Source of the DNA: Streptomyces roseolilacinus | GTDB taxonomy: Bacteria; Actinomycetota; Actinomycetes; Streptomycetales; Streptomycetaceae | NCBI RefSeq assembly: GCF_014649335.1 | Contig: NZ_BMSV01000001.1 | Coordinates: 434,001 to 498,000 of the forward strand | Reading direction: 5' to 3' | Length of the DNA stretch: 64,000 nucleotides | Shown here: positions 25,697 through 33,646 of the stretch, piece after piece | Numbering within the stretch: the stretch's first letter is position 1 | Layout: every line of letters begins with the position of its first letter | Program-made: the position numbers and the translations under genes | The notes under the pieces: model-generated | What the model was told of the DNA's origin: nothing | Database searches by the model: none | The model's input: only the letters and a program-made list of their open reading frames with translations

Positions 25697-25996
25697 CTAC
25701 TGGTCAGCCCCTGGGTTCAGGGCTTGCGCGGACGGCGCCGACCTGGGCTTCGTGGCGTACTCCGTGCCCCGAAACCCGTTACCGAGGCAGCCGCCGATCA
25801 TGATGACAGTCGCCGCCGCACCGAGGGCGAGGATCAGGCGTTCACCCCTCGACAGAGCGTTCGCTCCCTCCGAAGGTGCGGTCCGGCGGTGGACGAGCAC
25901 GCCGGTCGCGAGGGCGCCGGCGACGACAAGGGCAGCAGTCAGGTCATAGGTGATGTACGAGAGGTCCCTCGGATCCGGAGCCGACCGTCGAAGCAA
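25697..25996 (-). CDS. Putative small membrane protein
   Basis: A frame of 99 codons from a TTG start codes for two hydrophobic segments: LTAALVVAGALATGVLV and LILALGAAATVIMIGGCL, joined by a short basic linker. Third codon positions are mostly G/C, which supports coding. The start is weak and there is no good ribosome site. No family is recognised. It may be an orphan passenger of the inserted patch. Confidence 0.4.
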   Translation of the reverse strand: MLRRSAPDPRDLSYITYDLTAALVVAGALATGVLVHRRTAPSEGANALSRGERLILALGAAATVIMIGGCLGNGFRGTEYATKPRSAPSAQALNPGADQ

Positions 25997-26252
25997 GGCA
26001 TCTCGGCGGCGGGGACTGGCCGACGGCCTGGTTCACGGGTGGATGCGAACACCACGGACAGGGCCGCCTCGCTGGGCCGCCAGGTGTCCACAAGCGCGCG
26101 GCATCACTGCGGATTTTCTCGTAGGGCACGCTGCAGCTCCAGCCACTGCTGCACGCGAGACCACGATGACGACAGCACTCCGCGGGAGGAGACCGCATGG
26201 CCGGGATCACGCCCCGCGGGTCGTGCGTCAGGGCTCCCGCCCTGTAATAGGA

Positions 26253-26265
26253 AGTGTCTTACACT
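26253..26265 (+). promoter_or_regulatory. VapB promoter and operator, probably leaderless
   Basis: AGTGT-CTT-ACACT is a perfect inverted repeat that overlaps TACACT (26260-26265), a -10-like hexamer. Transcription would then begin at or next to the ATG at 26272. VapBC pairs normally repress themselves at such sites. Confidence 0.5.
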
Positions 26266-26271
26266 GTGGGC

Positions 26272-26544
26272 ATGAAGTCGCCCCGAGCCGGGACCACCGA
26301 GAACATCTCCGTGTCCATGCCCGCCGAGTTGGTCAGTGAGCTCCGCTCGCGAACCGGGCGCCGTGGGCTGTCCGGCTACATCACCGAGGCTGTCCGGCAC
26401 CAGCTCGCCATGGACGGGCTCGCCGAGATCGTTGCGTCGCACGAAGAGGAACACGGCACGCTGACGGAGCAGGAGATCGAAGCCGCTCGCCGTGAACTCT
26501 TCGGAGAAGAGGACGCACAGAACGTCGAACGAGGCGCTGCGTGA
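26272..26544 (+). CDS. Antitoxin, ribbon-helix-helix (VapB-like)
   Basis: The 90-residue protein has an N-terminal ribbon-helix-helix DNA-binding segment: NISVSMPAELVSELRSRTG forms the strand and first helix, GLSGYITEAVRHQLA the second. An acidic C-terminal tail (TEQEIEAARRELFGEEDA) would bind the toxin. The ATG has no usable ribosome site; AGGAAG lies too far upstream, which supports a leaderless transcript. Its stop overlaps the toxin GTG by four bases (GTGA). Confidence 0.8.
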   Translation: MKSPRAGTTENISVSMPAELVSELRSRTGRRGLSGYITEAVRHQLAMDGLAEIVASHEEEHGTLTEQEIEAARRELFGEEDAQNVERGAA

Positions 26545-26948
26545 AGGAGCAGCAGGCACGCGCTGTGGTACTGGACTGCGAGGCGCTCTCCCTGCTCCTG
26601 CGCAACGACCGAAGAATGGCGGCTCGCATCGAGGCGTCTCGGCAGCTCGGAGTGCCCGTGCTCGTGTCGGTGCTGACCATCGTTGAAGCAGCCCAGAAAA
26701 AGACCGACCTGGCACGCTTGAAGTGGGTGCTCTCCCGGCTGCGGGTGGAACCGGTCAGCCAGGAGGATTCCCTGACCGCGGTGGAGCTGCTTCGGGACGC
26801 GGGCGGGCTGCACGGGCACAAGTACGCGATCGACGCTCTCGTCGCCGCGCTCGCACTCCGCGTCCCCGCCCCCGCGATCGTCCTGACCTCCGACCGCGAT
26901 GACTGGTCGAAGCTCTGCGGAAGCCGTGTGATCATCAGGGAGGTGTGA
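26541..26948 (+). CDS. PIN-domain ribonuclease toxin (VapC-like)
   Basis: The 135-residue PIN protein has the acidic cluster of the family: Asp in VVLDCEALSLLL, Glu in LTIVEAAQK, Asp in HKYAIDALVAALAL and Asp in LTSDRDDW. VapC toxins cut tRNA or rRNA when their antitoxin is lost. It is translationally coupled to the antitoxin by a four-base GTGA overlap. All catalytic acids are present, so it should be active. The pair lies between 35-bp direct repeats. Confidence 0.83.
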   Translation: MKEQQARAVVLDCEALSLLLRNDRRMAARIEASRQLGVPVLVSVLTIVEAAQKKTDLARLKWVLSRLRVEPVSQEDSLTAVELLRDAGGLHGHKYAIDALVAALALRVPAPAIVLTSDRDDWSKLCGSRVIIREV

Positions 26949-26975
26949 GCACCGCCGCCCACAGGGGCGGCAGGT

Positions 26976-27132
26976 TCACCGCCACCGGCGGCAGGAGCCG
27001 TACCCGACGCTCAGCAGCACGGGCCGGCCGCGCCGCCGGGCCTCGTCGAAGGCCTCCGCCGACCAGGGCCACCAGTCGACCGGGTTGTCGGCGTGCTGGA
27101 GAAGGTACGGGGACGTCTCACGGGCCAGTCGG
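26976..27132 (-). pseudogene. Truncated DUF255 N-terminus
   Basis: This minus-strand stretch reads [17 protein letters not shown], then [17 protein letters not shown] and [11 protein letters not shown], which aligns with residues 3-49 of the intact DUF255 protein at 22620-24647. It breaks at the first Cys of the CxxC motif and ends within a few codons. The differences from the intact copy are many, so it is a relic of a separate allele or paralogue rather than a fresh duplication. Confidence 0.75.
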
Positions 27133-27165
27133 TCCGCCGTACTCCCATCCCGCCGGACACACCCG

Positions 27166-27200
27166 TGACCCACCGCACAGGCAGCGGGGCGCGCGGCGGC
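27166..27200 (+). repeat. 35-bp direct repeat, right copy
   Basis: Right-hand partner of 25657-25691, one mismatch. It lies just upstream of the DUF255 remnant, in what looks like the original chromosomal context. Confidence 0.8.
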
Positions 27201-27230
27201 GGCCCGACGAGGGCCGCCGCCGCGGCGGGG

Positions 27231-27458
27231 TCACTTCCCGGTGGCCGGCTCCGCCCCGCCGGTGGAGGGCCGGGGCTTCTCCGGGGCCTCTTCGAAGTCG
27301 ACGCGGTTCATGTGCCGGTTCATCGACTTCATCAGGGCCCACACGGCGAGGGCCATGACGGCGAAGACGACGAAGCCGAGGACGCCGGGCGTCACCTTGT
27401 TCTTGTCCAGCTCGGCGGCGAGGGGGACGAGCTGGGTCAGTGCCTGGTGTGCGCTCAT
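27231..27458 (-). CDS. Small membrane protein downstream of mca
   Basis: The 75-residue protein has one membrane segment (GVLGFVVFAVMALAVWALM) after a short N-terminal region, and a Pro/Glu-rich cytoplasmic tail. The chosen ATG begins one base after the mca stop; an ATG three codons upstream (MPD) is also possible. The two genes are probably co-transcribed. No function is known to me. Confidence 0.7.
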   Translation of the reverse strand: MSAHQALTQLVPLAAELDKNKVTPGVLGFVVFAVMALAVWALMKSMNRHMNRVDFEEAPEKPRPSTGGAEPATGK

Positions 27459-27459
27459 G

Positions 27460-28341
27460 TCAGGCATTGTCCCGGATGCCCGCGAAGAGGTCGCTCTCGG
27501 GGAGGGTGGTGTCCACGAGGGACTTGGCCAGCTCGTACTCCTCCGTCGGCCAGACCTCCTTCTGGATCTCCATCGGGACGCGGAACCAGCCGCCGTCCGG
27601 GTCGATCTGCGTGCGGTGCGCGATCAGCGCCTTGTCGCGCGTCTCGAAGAAGTCGGCGCACGGGACGTACGTGGTGAGCGTGCGCTCGGCGCGCTGGAAC
27701 TCGTCCCAGCGCTTCAGCCAGTCCCCGTAGGGGGACTCCAGGCCCCGCTCCTCCAGCGCGTCGTGCAGCGCCTGGGTGCGCGGGCGGTTGAAGCCCTGGT
27801 TGTAGTAGAGCTTCAGCGGCTGCCAGACCGGGCCGAACTCCGACTCCGGGTACTTCTCGGCGTCGGCCGCCCCCTCGAAGGCCACCATCGTGATCTTGTG
27901 GGTCATGATGTGGTCGGGGTGCGGGTACCCGCCGTTCTCGTCGTAGGTGGTGATCACCTGCGGGCGGAACGCGCGGATGGACCTGACCAGGCGGCCGGCG
28001 GCCTTGTCCACGTCCTCCAGCGCGAAGCAGCCCTGCGGCAGCGGCGGCAGGGGGTCGCCCTCGGGGAGGCCGGAGTCGACGAAGCCGAGCCACTCCTGCT
28101 CGACGCCCAGGATCTCCCGGGCCTCGTCCATCTCCTTGCGGCGCACCTCGTGGATGTTCTCCTCGATGTACGGGTCGCCCTGGAGCTTCGGGTTGAGGAC
28201 GGAGCCGCGCTCGCCACCCGTGCACGTCACGACGAGCACGTCCACCCCCTCGGACACGTACTTGGCCATCGTGGCCGCGCCCTTGCTCGACTCGTCGTCG
28301 GGGTGGGCGTGCACGGCCATCAGTCGCAGCTGCTCAGTCAA
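27460..28341 (-). CDS. mca: Mycothiol S-conjugate amidase
   Basis: Zinc amidase that cleaves mycothiol S-conjugates to release mercapturic acids for export, a detoxification step specific to actinobacteria. The 293-residue protein carries the LmbE/MshB motif AHPDDE (residues 12-17), a second zinc His in HPDH, and the Mca-typical CTGGERGSVLNPKLQG. The start is TTG with GAGGA upstream; no ATG is nearby. MshB would be the closest alternative, but the length and the C-terminal GWFRVPMEIQKEVWPTEEYE favour Mca. Confidence 0.9.
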   Translation of the reverse strand: MTEQLRLMAVHAHPDDESSKGAATMAKYVSEGVDVLVVTCTGGERGSVLNPKLQGDPYIEENIHEVRRKEMDEAREILGVEQEWLGFVDSGLPEGDPLPPLPQGCFALEDVDKAAGRLVRSIRAFRPQVITTYDENGGYPHPDHIMTHKITMVAFEGAADAEKYPESEFGPVWQPLKLYYNQGFNRPRTQALHDALEERGLESPYGDWLKRWDEFQRAERTLTTYVPCADFFETRDKALIAHRTQIDPDGGWFRVPMEIQKEVWPTEEYELAKSLVDTTLPESDLFAGIRDNA

Positions 28342-28357
28342 GACTGGTCCTCAATGA

Positions 28358-28384
28358 TTGGTCAGGTCGCTCGGCTTCTATAGT
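28358..28384 (+). promoter_or_regulatory. Candidate promoter of the DUF4307 gene
   Basis: TTGGTC (28358-28363) and TATAGT (28379-28384) resemble -35 and -10 hexamers, though the 15-base spacing is short. It lies between the divergent mca and DUF4307 genes. Confidence 0.3.
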
Positions 28385-28437
28385 GACGGAATCGGCGCGG
28401 GGGATATTCCGTCGTTCGGCGTACGAGAGGAACGATC

Positions 28438-28839
28438 ATGAGCGTGACGGGCGAGCGGCTCCCCGAGGGCCGGTACGGCCGCACCGCCGAGGCGCGCACG
28501 GACCGCGGACTCAAGATCGTCGGCTCGGTGCTGGGGGTCGCGATGCTCGCGCTGATCGGGTGGTTCGGCTACGACTACATCACGGGCCAGAAGGTCAGCG
28601 CCGAGCTGATCAAGTTCGACGTGGTGGCGGCGGACCGCGTGGACGTGCACCTGGAGGTGCGCAAGGCGGACGGCGCGAAGGGGTACTGCACGGTGCGGGC
28701 CCTCGCGGAGAGCGGCGCGGAGGTGGGCCGCAAGGAGGTCCGCTTCGACCAGGCCGCGCCGCGCGTCGACGAGGTGGTCACCGTCCGCACGACGGAACTG
28801 GCCACGGCCGCGGACCTCCTGGGCTGCGTCCCGGACTGA
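28438..28839 (+). CDS. DUF4307 membrane-anchored protein
   Basis: The 133-residue protein has a short cytoplasmic N-terminus rich in Arg and Gly, one membrane segment (IVGSVLGVAMLALIGWFGYDY) and an outer beta-rich domain of about 85 residues with two Cys (KGYCTVRAL and LLGCVPD) that could form a disulfide. This arrangement is typical of actinobacterial DUF4307 proteins, of unknown function. It is divergent from mca and sits upstream of greA. Confidence 0.78.
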   Translation: MSVTGERLPEGRYGRTAEARTDRGLKIVGSVLGVAMLALIGWFGYDYITGQKVSAELIKFDVVAADRVDVHLEVRKADGAKGYCTVRALAESGAEVGRKEVRFDQAAPRVDEVVTVRTTELATAADLLGCVPD

Positions 28840-29030
28840 CGCCCGGCCTCCCCCACGCCTCCCCCACGGCACACCAGGCCCCGCGCGACCTGCGGAGTCA
28901 CAGGTTCCGTGACATTCGTCCTCCCCCTTCGGTCGCGTAATTGTTAGGCTCGTGGTTTCGCCCTCCCGGTAAGGCCGCATGCTTCTGGTAGGGCGATGCT
29001 TTGTATACCCAGCACCGACGAGGAGCACCT

Positions 29031-29528
29031 GTGACCCAGACCAGCGACAACGTCACCTGGCTCACCCAGGAGGCGTACAACCAGCTCAAGGCCGAGCTGG
29101 AGTACCTGTCTGGTCCCGCGCGAACCGAGATCGCCGCGAAGATCGCGGCGGCGCGCGAGGAGGGGGACCTGCGCGAGAACGGCGGGTACCACGCGGCCAA
29201 GGAGGAGCAGGGCAAGCAGGAGCTCCGGGTCCGCCAGCTCACCCAGCTCCTGGAGCACGCGAAGGTCGGCGAGGCCCCCGCCGTGACGGGCGTGGTCGCC
29301 CCCGGCATGGTCGTGACGATCGCCTTCGACGGCGACGAGGACGACACCCTGGCCTTCCTGCTGGCCTCCCGCGAGTACGCGAGCTCCGACATCGAGACGT
29401 ACTCCCCGCAGTCCCCGCTGGGCTCGGGCGTGAACGGCAAGAAGGTCGGCGAGGACGCGGAGTACGAGCTGCCGAACGGCAAGAAGGCGTCCGTGCGCAT
29501 CCTGGACGCCCAGCCGTACCAGGGCTGA
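29031..29528 (+). CDS. greA: Transcription elongation factor GreA
   Basis: GreA rescues backtracked RNA polymerase by stimulating transcript cleavage. The 165-residue protein has an N-terminal coiled coil (about 10-80) with AAREEGDLRENGGYHAAKE at the tip, including the Asp/Glu pair that enters the polymerase channel, and a C-terminal FKBP-like domain. The GTG start has GAGGAG upstream. The C-terminal part carries an insertion (DGDEDDTLAFLL) common in actinobacterial GreA. A long hairpin terminator follows. Confidence 0.94.
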   Translation: MTQTSDNVTWLTQEAYNQLKAELEYLSGPARTEIAAKIAAAREEGDLRENGGYHAAKEEQGKQELRVRQLTQLLEHAKVGEAPAVTGVVAPGMVVTIAFDGDEDDTLAFLLASREYASSDIETYSPQSPLGSGVNGKKVGEDAEYELPNGKKASVRILDAQPYQG

Positions 29529-29541
29529 GTCCGCACACCGG

Positions 29542-29592
29542 CACGGCGGAGGGCCGGGCGCGCCACAGGGCGCGGCCCGGCCCTCCGCCGTG
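29542..29592 (+). terminator. Long hairpin terminator of greA
   Basis: CACGGCGGAGGGCCGGGC (29542-29559) pairs perfectly with GCCCGGCCCTCCGCCGTG (29575-29592) around a 15-base loop that can extend the stem. It begins 14 bases after the greA stop. Confidence 0.8.
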
Positions 29593-29680
29593 GTCCCGGC
29601 GCGTCCCGGCGGTCAGGCGGCCGAGGGGCGGGCGGCCTCCCCGTGTGCCGGCGGTCGGGCGCCTCCCCGCGTGCCCGCGG

Positions 29681-30529
29681 TCAGGCGGCCGAGCGGTACT
29701 TGCGGACCGCCAGCGTGCGGAAGACCACGATGATCAGCAGCGACCAGATGACCGACGCCCACACCGGGTGCTGCATCGGCCACGCGTCCGACGGGGACAC
29801 GCCGGGGTTGCCGAACAGTTCGCGGCACGCCTGGACGGTCGCGCTGAACGGGTTCCACTCGGCGACGTGCCGCAGCCAGGGCGTCATCCGCCCGGAGTCC
29901 ACGAACGCGTTCGAGGTGAACGTGACCGGGAAGAGCCAGATCAGCCCGCCGGACGTGGCGGCCTCCGGGGTCCGCACGGACAGGCCGATCAGCGCGCCGA
30001 TCCACGAGAACGCGTAGCCCAGCAGGAGCAGCAGCGCGAACGCGGCCAGCGCCTTCGGCACGCCCGCGTCGATGCGCCAGCCGACGAGCAGCGCGACGAC
30101 CGCGAGGACGACGACGGTCAGCGCCGTCTGGACGAGGTCGGCGAGCGTCCGCCCGGTGAGGACCGCGCCGCGCGCCATGGGCAGCGACCGGAACCGGTCG
30201 ATGAGGCCCTTGTGCATGTCGTCCGCGATGCCCGCGCCCGCGCCGGCCGTGGCGAACGTGACGGTCTGGGCGAAGATCCCGGCCATGAGGAAGTTGCGGT
30301 ACACCGACGGGTCGGTGCTGCCGCCGATGTTCATGGAGCCGCCGAAGACGTAGCTGAACAGCACCACGAACATGATCGGCTGGACGAGGCCGAAGATCAT
30401 CATTTCGGGGATCCGCCTCATGCGGATGAGGTTCCTGCGGGCCACGACCAGGGAGTCGGTGAGCGACTGGACGATGCCGCCGCGCGGGCGGGGCGCGGCG
30501 AGCCGCGGGGCGTCGGTGGCGGCGGTCAC
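29681..30529 (-). CDS. ABC-2 type permease (DrrB-like)
   Basis: The 282-residue membrane protein has six hydrophobic segments and the ABC-2 permease pattern. RIPEMMIFGLVQPIMFVVLFSY lies near the start, and EWNPFSATVQACRELF near the end is the conserved DrrB motif. It would form the membrane part of a drug or lipid exporter with the ATPase encoded just upstream. Its GTG overlaps the ATPase stop by four bases (GTGA). A short duplicated segment of its 3' end occurs just after the gene (29610-29640). Confidence 0.88.
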   Translation of the reverse strand: MTAATDAPRLAAPRPRGGIVQSLTDSLVVARRNLIRMRRIPEMMIFGLVQPIMFVVLFSYVFGGSMNIGGSTDPSVYRNFLMAGIFAQTVTFATAGAGAGIADDMHKGLIDRFRSLPMARGAVLTGRTLADLVQTALTVVVLAVVALLVGWRIDAGVPKALAAFALLLLLGYAFSWIGALIGLSVRTPEAATSGGLIWLFPVTFTSNAFVDSGRMTPWLRHVAEWNPFSATVQACRELFGNPGVSPSDAWPMQHPVWASVIWSLLIIVVFRTLAVRKYRSAA

Positions 30530-31539
30530 TTCAGGGGGTCCTTCCGGGATGCGGCGGTGGCGCCGGCCGCGTCGGGGGCGTCGGGAGCGTCCTTCTGCTC
30601 CGCGGCGTGGCCGGTGAGGGAGATGAACACGTCGTCGAGGGTGGGGCGGCGCAGCCCGATGTCGTCGATCTCGACGCCGCGCGCGTCCAGTTCGCGGATG
30701 ACCTCGGCGAGCAGCTTGGCGCCGCCGGTGACGGGGACGGTGAGCCTGCGCGTGTGCTCCTCGACCGTGACGGCACCGCTGCGGCCGAAGGCGGCGAGCA
30801 CCTCGCGGCCGGCGGCGATCTCGTCGGGCCGGTGCACGACGACCTCGACGCGTTCGCCGCCGGTACGGGCCTTGAGCTGGTCGGACGTGCCGCGGGCGAT
30901 GACCCGGCCGTGGTCGACGACGCAGATCTCGTGGGCGAGGTGGTCGGCCTCCTCCAGGTACTGCGTGGTGAGCAGCAGGGTCGTGCCGCCCGCGACGAGT
31001 TCCTGGATGACCTCCCACAGGGCCTGGCGGTTGCGCGGGTCGAGGCCGGTCGTCGGCTCGTCCATGAACATCACGGGCGGGGAGACGACGAGCGCGGCGG
31101 CCAGGTCGAGGCGGCGGCGCATGCCGCCGGAGTACGTCTTGGCGGGGCGGTCGGCGGCGTCGGCGAGGCCGAAGCGCTCCAGCAGTTCGGCCGCGCGGGC
31201 CTTCGCCGCCCTGCCGGACATCTGGTAGAGCCGGCCGACCATGTGGAGGTTCTCGCGGCCGGTGAGGTACTCGTCGACGGCGGCGAACTGGCCGGAGAGG
31301 CCGATGGAGCGGCGCACCTCGTTGGGGTGCTTGAGGACGTCGACGCCCGCGACGACCGCCCGGCCGCTGTCCGGCCGCAGGAGCGTGGTGAGCACGCGCA
31401 CCGTGGTGGTCTTCCCGGCCCCGTTCGGGCCGAGGAGTCCCAGGACGGTGCCTTCGGGGACGTCGAGGTCCACGCCGTCCAGTGCTCGTACGTCGCCGAA
31501 GGTCTTCACCAGACCTTCCGCGTGAATGGCGCCTGGCAT
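30526..31539 (-). CDS. ABC transporter ATPase (DrrA-like)
   Basis: Daunorubicin-resistance type ATPase of 337 residues. Walker A is GPNGAGKTTT, the signature is YSGGMRRRLDLA, Walker B is PPVMFMDEPTTGLD, and the H-loop is LLLTTQYLEEAD. The C-terminal extension (HTRRLTVPVTGGAKLL, then RPTLDDVFISLTG) is typical of DrrA. It pairs with the permease encoded downstream. A perfect palindrome at 31645-31660 about 105 bases upstream is a likely operator. The substrate is unknown. Confidence 0.9.
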   Translation of the reverse strand: MPGAIHAEGLVKTFGDVRALDGVDLDVPEGTVLGLLGPNGAGKTTTVRVLTTLLRPDSGRAVVAGVDVLKHPNEVRRSIGLSGQFAAVDEYLTGRENLHMVGRLYQMSGRAAKARAAELLERFGLADAADRPAKTYSGGMRRRLDLAAALVVSPPVMFMDEPTTGLDPRNRQALWEVIQELVAGGTTLLLTTQYLEEADHLAHEICVVDHGRVIARGTSDQLKARTGGERVEVVVHRPDEIAAGREVLAAFGRSGAVTVEEHTRRLTVPVTGGAKLLAEVIRELDARGVEIDDIGLRRPTLDDVFISLTGHAAEQKDAPDAPDAAGATAASRKDPLK

Positions 31540-31644
31540 GTGATGACTCCCGGGAGGGGGAAAGGTGGGATGGTCCGGCTCGCCACCGCTCGGGGGCGCC
31601 TCGGTGCGGCGGCCCGGTGAGCGTATGACCCGGCTCACACCGTA

Positions 31645-31660
31645 ACGCGATATATCGCGT
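31645..31660. promoter_or_regulatory. 16-bp perfect palindrome upstream of the ABC operon
   Basis: ACGCGATATATCGCGT lies in the gap between ilvA and the ABC operon. AT-centred palindromes of this kind are bound by PadR- or GntR-type repressors that often control DrrAB exporters. No such regulator gene is adjacent here. Confidence 0.55.
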
Positions 31661-31711
31661 ACCACAAGGCACGGCGGCGCGTGTACGGGCACGGGCCGTC
31701 GGGGCGGGCGT

Positions 31712-32941
31712 TCAGCCCAGGACCGTGTAGCCGGCCTCCTGGAGCGCGGACCGCACCTCCACGCAGTGCTCCGGGCCCTTCGTCTCCAGGTGCAGCTCCA
31801 CCTCGACCTCCGTCAGCCCCAGCCGCGGGTCGGTGCGGACGTGGCCCACGTCCAGGACGTTGGCGTCGACCACCGTCAGCACGCCCAGCAGGTTCGCCAG
31901 CGCGCCCGGCCGGTCCGCCAGGCGCAGCCGCAGGCTGAGGTAGCGGCCGGCCGCGGCCATGCCGTGCCGCAGCACCCGCTGCAGGACCAGCGGGTCGATG
32001 TTGCCGCCCGACAGCACGGCCACCACCGGCCCCTCGAACGACCCGGGGTCCGACAGCAGCGCCGCGACCGGGCTCGCCCCCGCCGGTTCGACGACCAGCT
32101 TGGCCCGCTCCAGGCACAGCAGCAGCGCCGACGACAGGGCGTCCTCGGACACGGTGCGGACCTCGTCGACGACCTCCCGGACGATCTCGAACGGCACGTC
32201 GCCCGGCCGGCCGACCATGATGCCGTCCGCCATCGTGGGCCCGCACCGCACCGCCACGGGCCGGCCCGCCGCCAGCGACCCCGGGTACGCGGCGGCCGCC
32301 TGCGCCTGGACGCCGACCACCTTCACGTCGGGCCGCAGCGCCTTCACCGCCACGCCGATGCCCGCCGCGAGGCCCCCGCCGCCCATGCCGACGACGACCG
32401 TCCGCACCTCCGGGCACTGCTCCAGGACCTCCAGCCCGACCGTGCCCTGTCCCGCGATGACGTCCGGGTGGTCGAAGGGGTGGATGAACACCGCGCCCGT
32501 GTCGCGCGCGTAGGTCTGCGCCGCCGCCAGCGTCTCGTCGACGACCTGACCGCGCAGCCGCACGTCGGCGCCGTACTCGCGGGTCGCGGCGACCTTCGGC
32601 AGCGGGGCGCCGACCGGCATGAACACCGTGGAGCGCACCCCCAGCAGGGACGAGGCCAGCGCGACGCCCTGCGCGTGGTTCCCCGCGGACGCGGCGACCA
32701 CCCCGGCCGCCCGCTCCTCGGGCCGCAGCCCGGAGATCCGCACGTACGCGCCGCGCAGCTTGAACGAGCCGGTCCGCTGGAGGTTCTCGCACTTGAGGTG
32801 GACGGGGGCGCCGACCAGCCCCGACAGGTACCTGCTGCCCTCCATCGCGGTCATCCGCGCGACCCCGGACAGCATCTTCTGGGCGCCCCTCACGTCGTCG
32901 AGCATGACGTGCCGCACGGGGCGAGTGGTGCGGAAGCTCAT
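31712..32941 (-). CDS. ilvA: Threonine ammonia-lyase
   Basis: PLP enzyme that converts threonine to 2-oxobutanoate and ammonia, a step toward isoleucine. The 409-residue protein has the PLP lysine at position 61 (RTGSFKLRGA), the glycine-rich phosphate loop VVGMGGGGLAAGIG and the Ser/Gly-rich SGGNIDPL. One C-terminal ACT-like domain (about 330-409, LRLADRPGALANLLGVL) could bind effectors. A single ACT domain and this length are also seen in catabolic forms, so the physiological direction is uncertain. The MarR gene is divergent 123 bases away. Confidence 0.9.
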   Translation of the reverse strand: MSFRTTRPVRHVMLDDVRGAQKMLSGVARMTAMEGSRYLSGLVGAPVHLKCENLQRTGSFKLRGAYVRISGLRPEERAAGVVAASAGNHAQGVALASSLLGVRSTVFMPVGAPLPKVAATREYGADVRLRGQVVDETLAAAQTYARDTGAVFIHPFDHPDVIAGQGTVGLEVLEQCPEVRTVVVGMGGGGLAAGIGVAVKALRPDVKVVGVQAQAAAAYPGSLAAGRPVAVRCGPTMADGIMVGRPGDVPFEIVREVVDEVRTVSEDALSSALLLCLERAKLVVEPAGASPVAALLSDPGSFEGPVVAVLSGGNIDPLVLQRVLRHGMAAAGRYLSLRLRLADRPGALANLLGVLTVVDANVLDVGHVRTDPRLGLTEVEVELHLETKGPEHCVEVRSALQEAGYTVLG

Positions 32942-33064
32942 GACAGCAGTCTCGCAGCTCGGGAAGTCGTCCATCTCGTTTGCGCAGCGCCGGTACGGAC
33001 AGGCGGCACTCCGCGTACTCTTTCCCCCACCAAAACCGACCGCCGCACGAGAGAGCCCCCAGCC

Positions 33065-33577
33065 ATGCCCACTTCCCAGGACATGACGACTGATCTTGAC
33101 ACCGGTCTCCTCGATGCCCTCCAGCACCAGGTGGCCGTCTTCGCCCGGCGGGCCGAGCAGACCCGCCTCGGCGGGACCGGGCAGCTCCGCAACTCGATGG
33201 ACCGGGCTGCGTACCTGCTGCTCAACCGGCTCGACCAGGAAGGCCCGATGGGCGTGAAGGCGCTGGCGGCGGGGATGGGCATCGACTCGTCCACGGTGAC
33301 CCGCCAGGTCGCGCCGCTCGTCGACACCGGCCTGGTGAAGCGCACCTCGCACCCGGAGGACGGCCGCGCCGTCGTGCTCCAGCTGTCGCCGCGCGGCCAG
33401 GCCCGGCTGGAGGAGGTGCGCAGCTCCCGCCGTGATCTGATGGCGCGGGTGACGGAGGGGTGGACGGCCGAGGAGCGGGAGTCGTTCTGCACCCTGCTGA
33501 CCCGCTTCAACTCGGCGCTCTCCGCCCGCCAGCTGGGCCTCCAGCCCGCCGACCCGGACCCGGTGCGGCCCTCCTGA
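33065..33577 (+). CDS. MarR family transcriptional regulator
   Basis: The 170-residue winged-helix protein has the MarR core: MGVKALAAGMGIDSSTVTRQVAPLVDTGLVKRTSHPEDG with the typical wing Asp-Gly-Arg. A second in-frame ATG six codons in (MTTDLDTG) has a better AGGA site and may be the true start. It is divergent from ilvA; whether it controls it is unknown. MarR proteins usually respond to phenolic or other small ligands. Confidence 0.85.
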   Translation: MPTSQDMTTDLDTGLLDALQHQVAVFARRAEQTRLGGTGQLRNSMDRAAYLLLNRLDQEGPMGVKALAAGMGIDSSTVTRQVAPLVDTGLVKRTSHPEDGRAVVLQLSPRGQARLEEVRSSRRDLMARVTEGWTAEERESFCTLLTRFNSALSARQLGLQPADPDPVRPS

Positions 33578-33646
33578 CGCCCGGCCCGGCCGACGGCCGC
33601 GCGCACGGCCCTTGACCGGGCGCCGCGGCTGCCCTCAGATGAGGAC

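Larger units (their letters stand above)
25445..26271. other. Low-gene stretch between Uma2 and VapB genes
   Basis: These 827 bases hold one weakly supported minus-strand membrane gene (25697-25996, listed separately). A minus-strand frame of 90 codons at 25363-25635 uses GC-rich third positions but runs into the 3' end of the Uma2 gene on the other strand, so I do not call it. A 35-bp repeat copy is at 25657-25691. GC content is visibly lower than in the flanking core genes. Confidence 0.5.

Noticed and set aside
29610..29700. A separate repeat element after greA
   Set aside because: It is a short local duplication of the permease 3' end (GGTCAGGCGGCCGAG), with no further structure.
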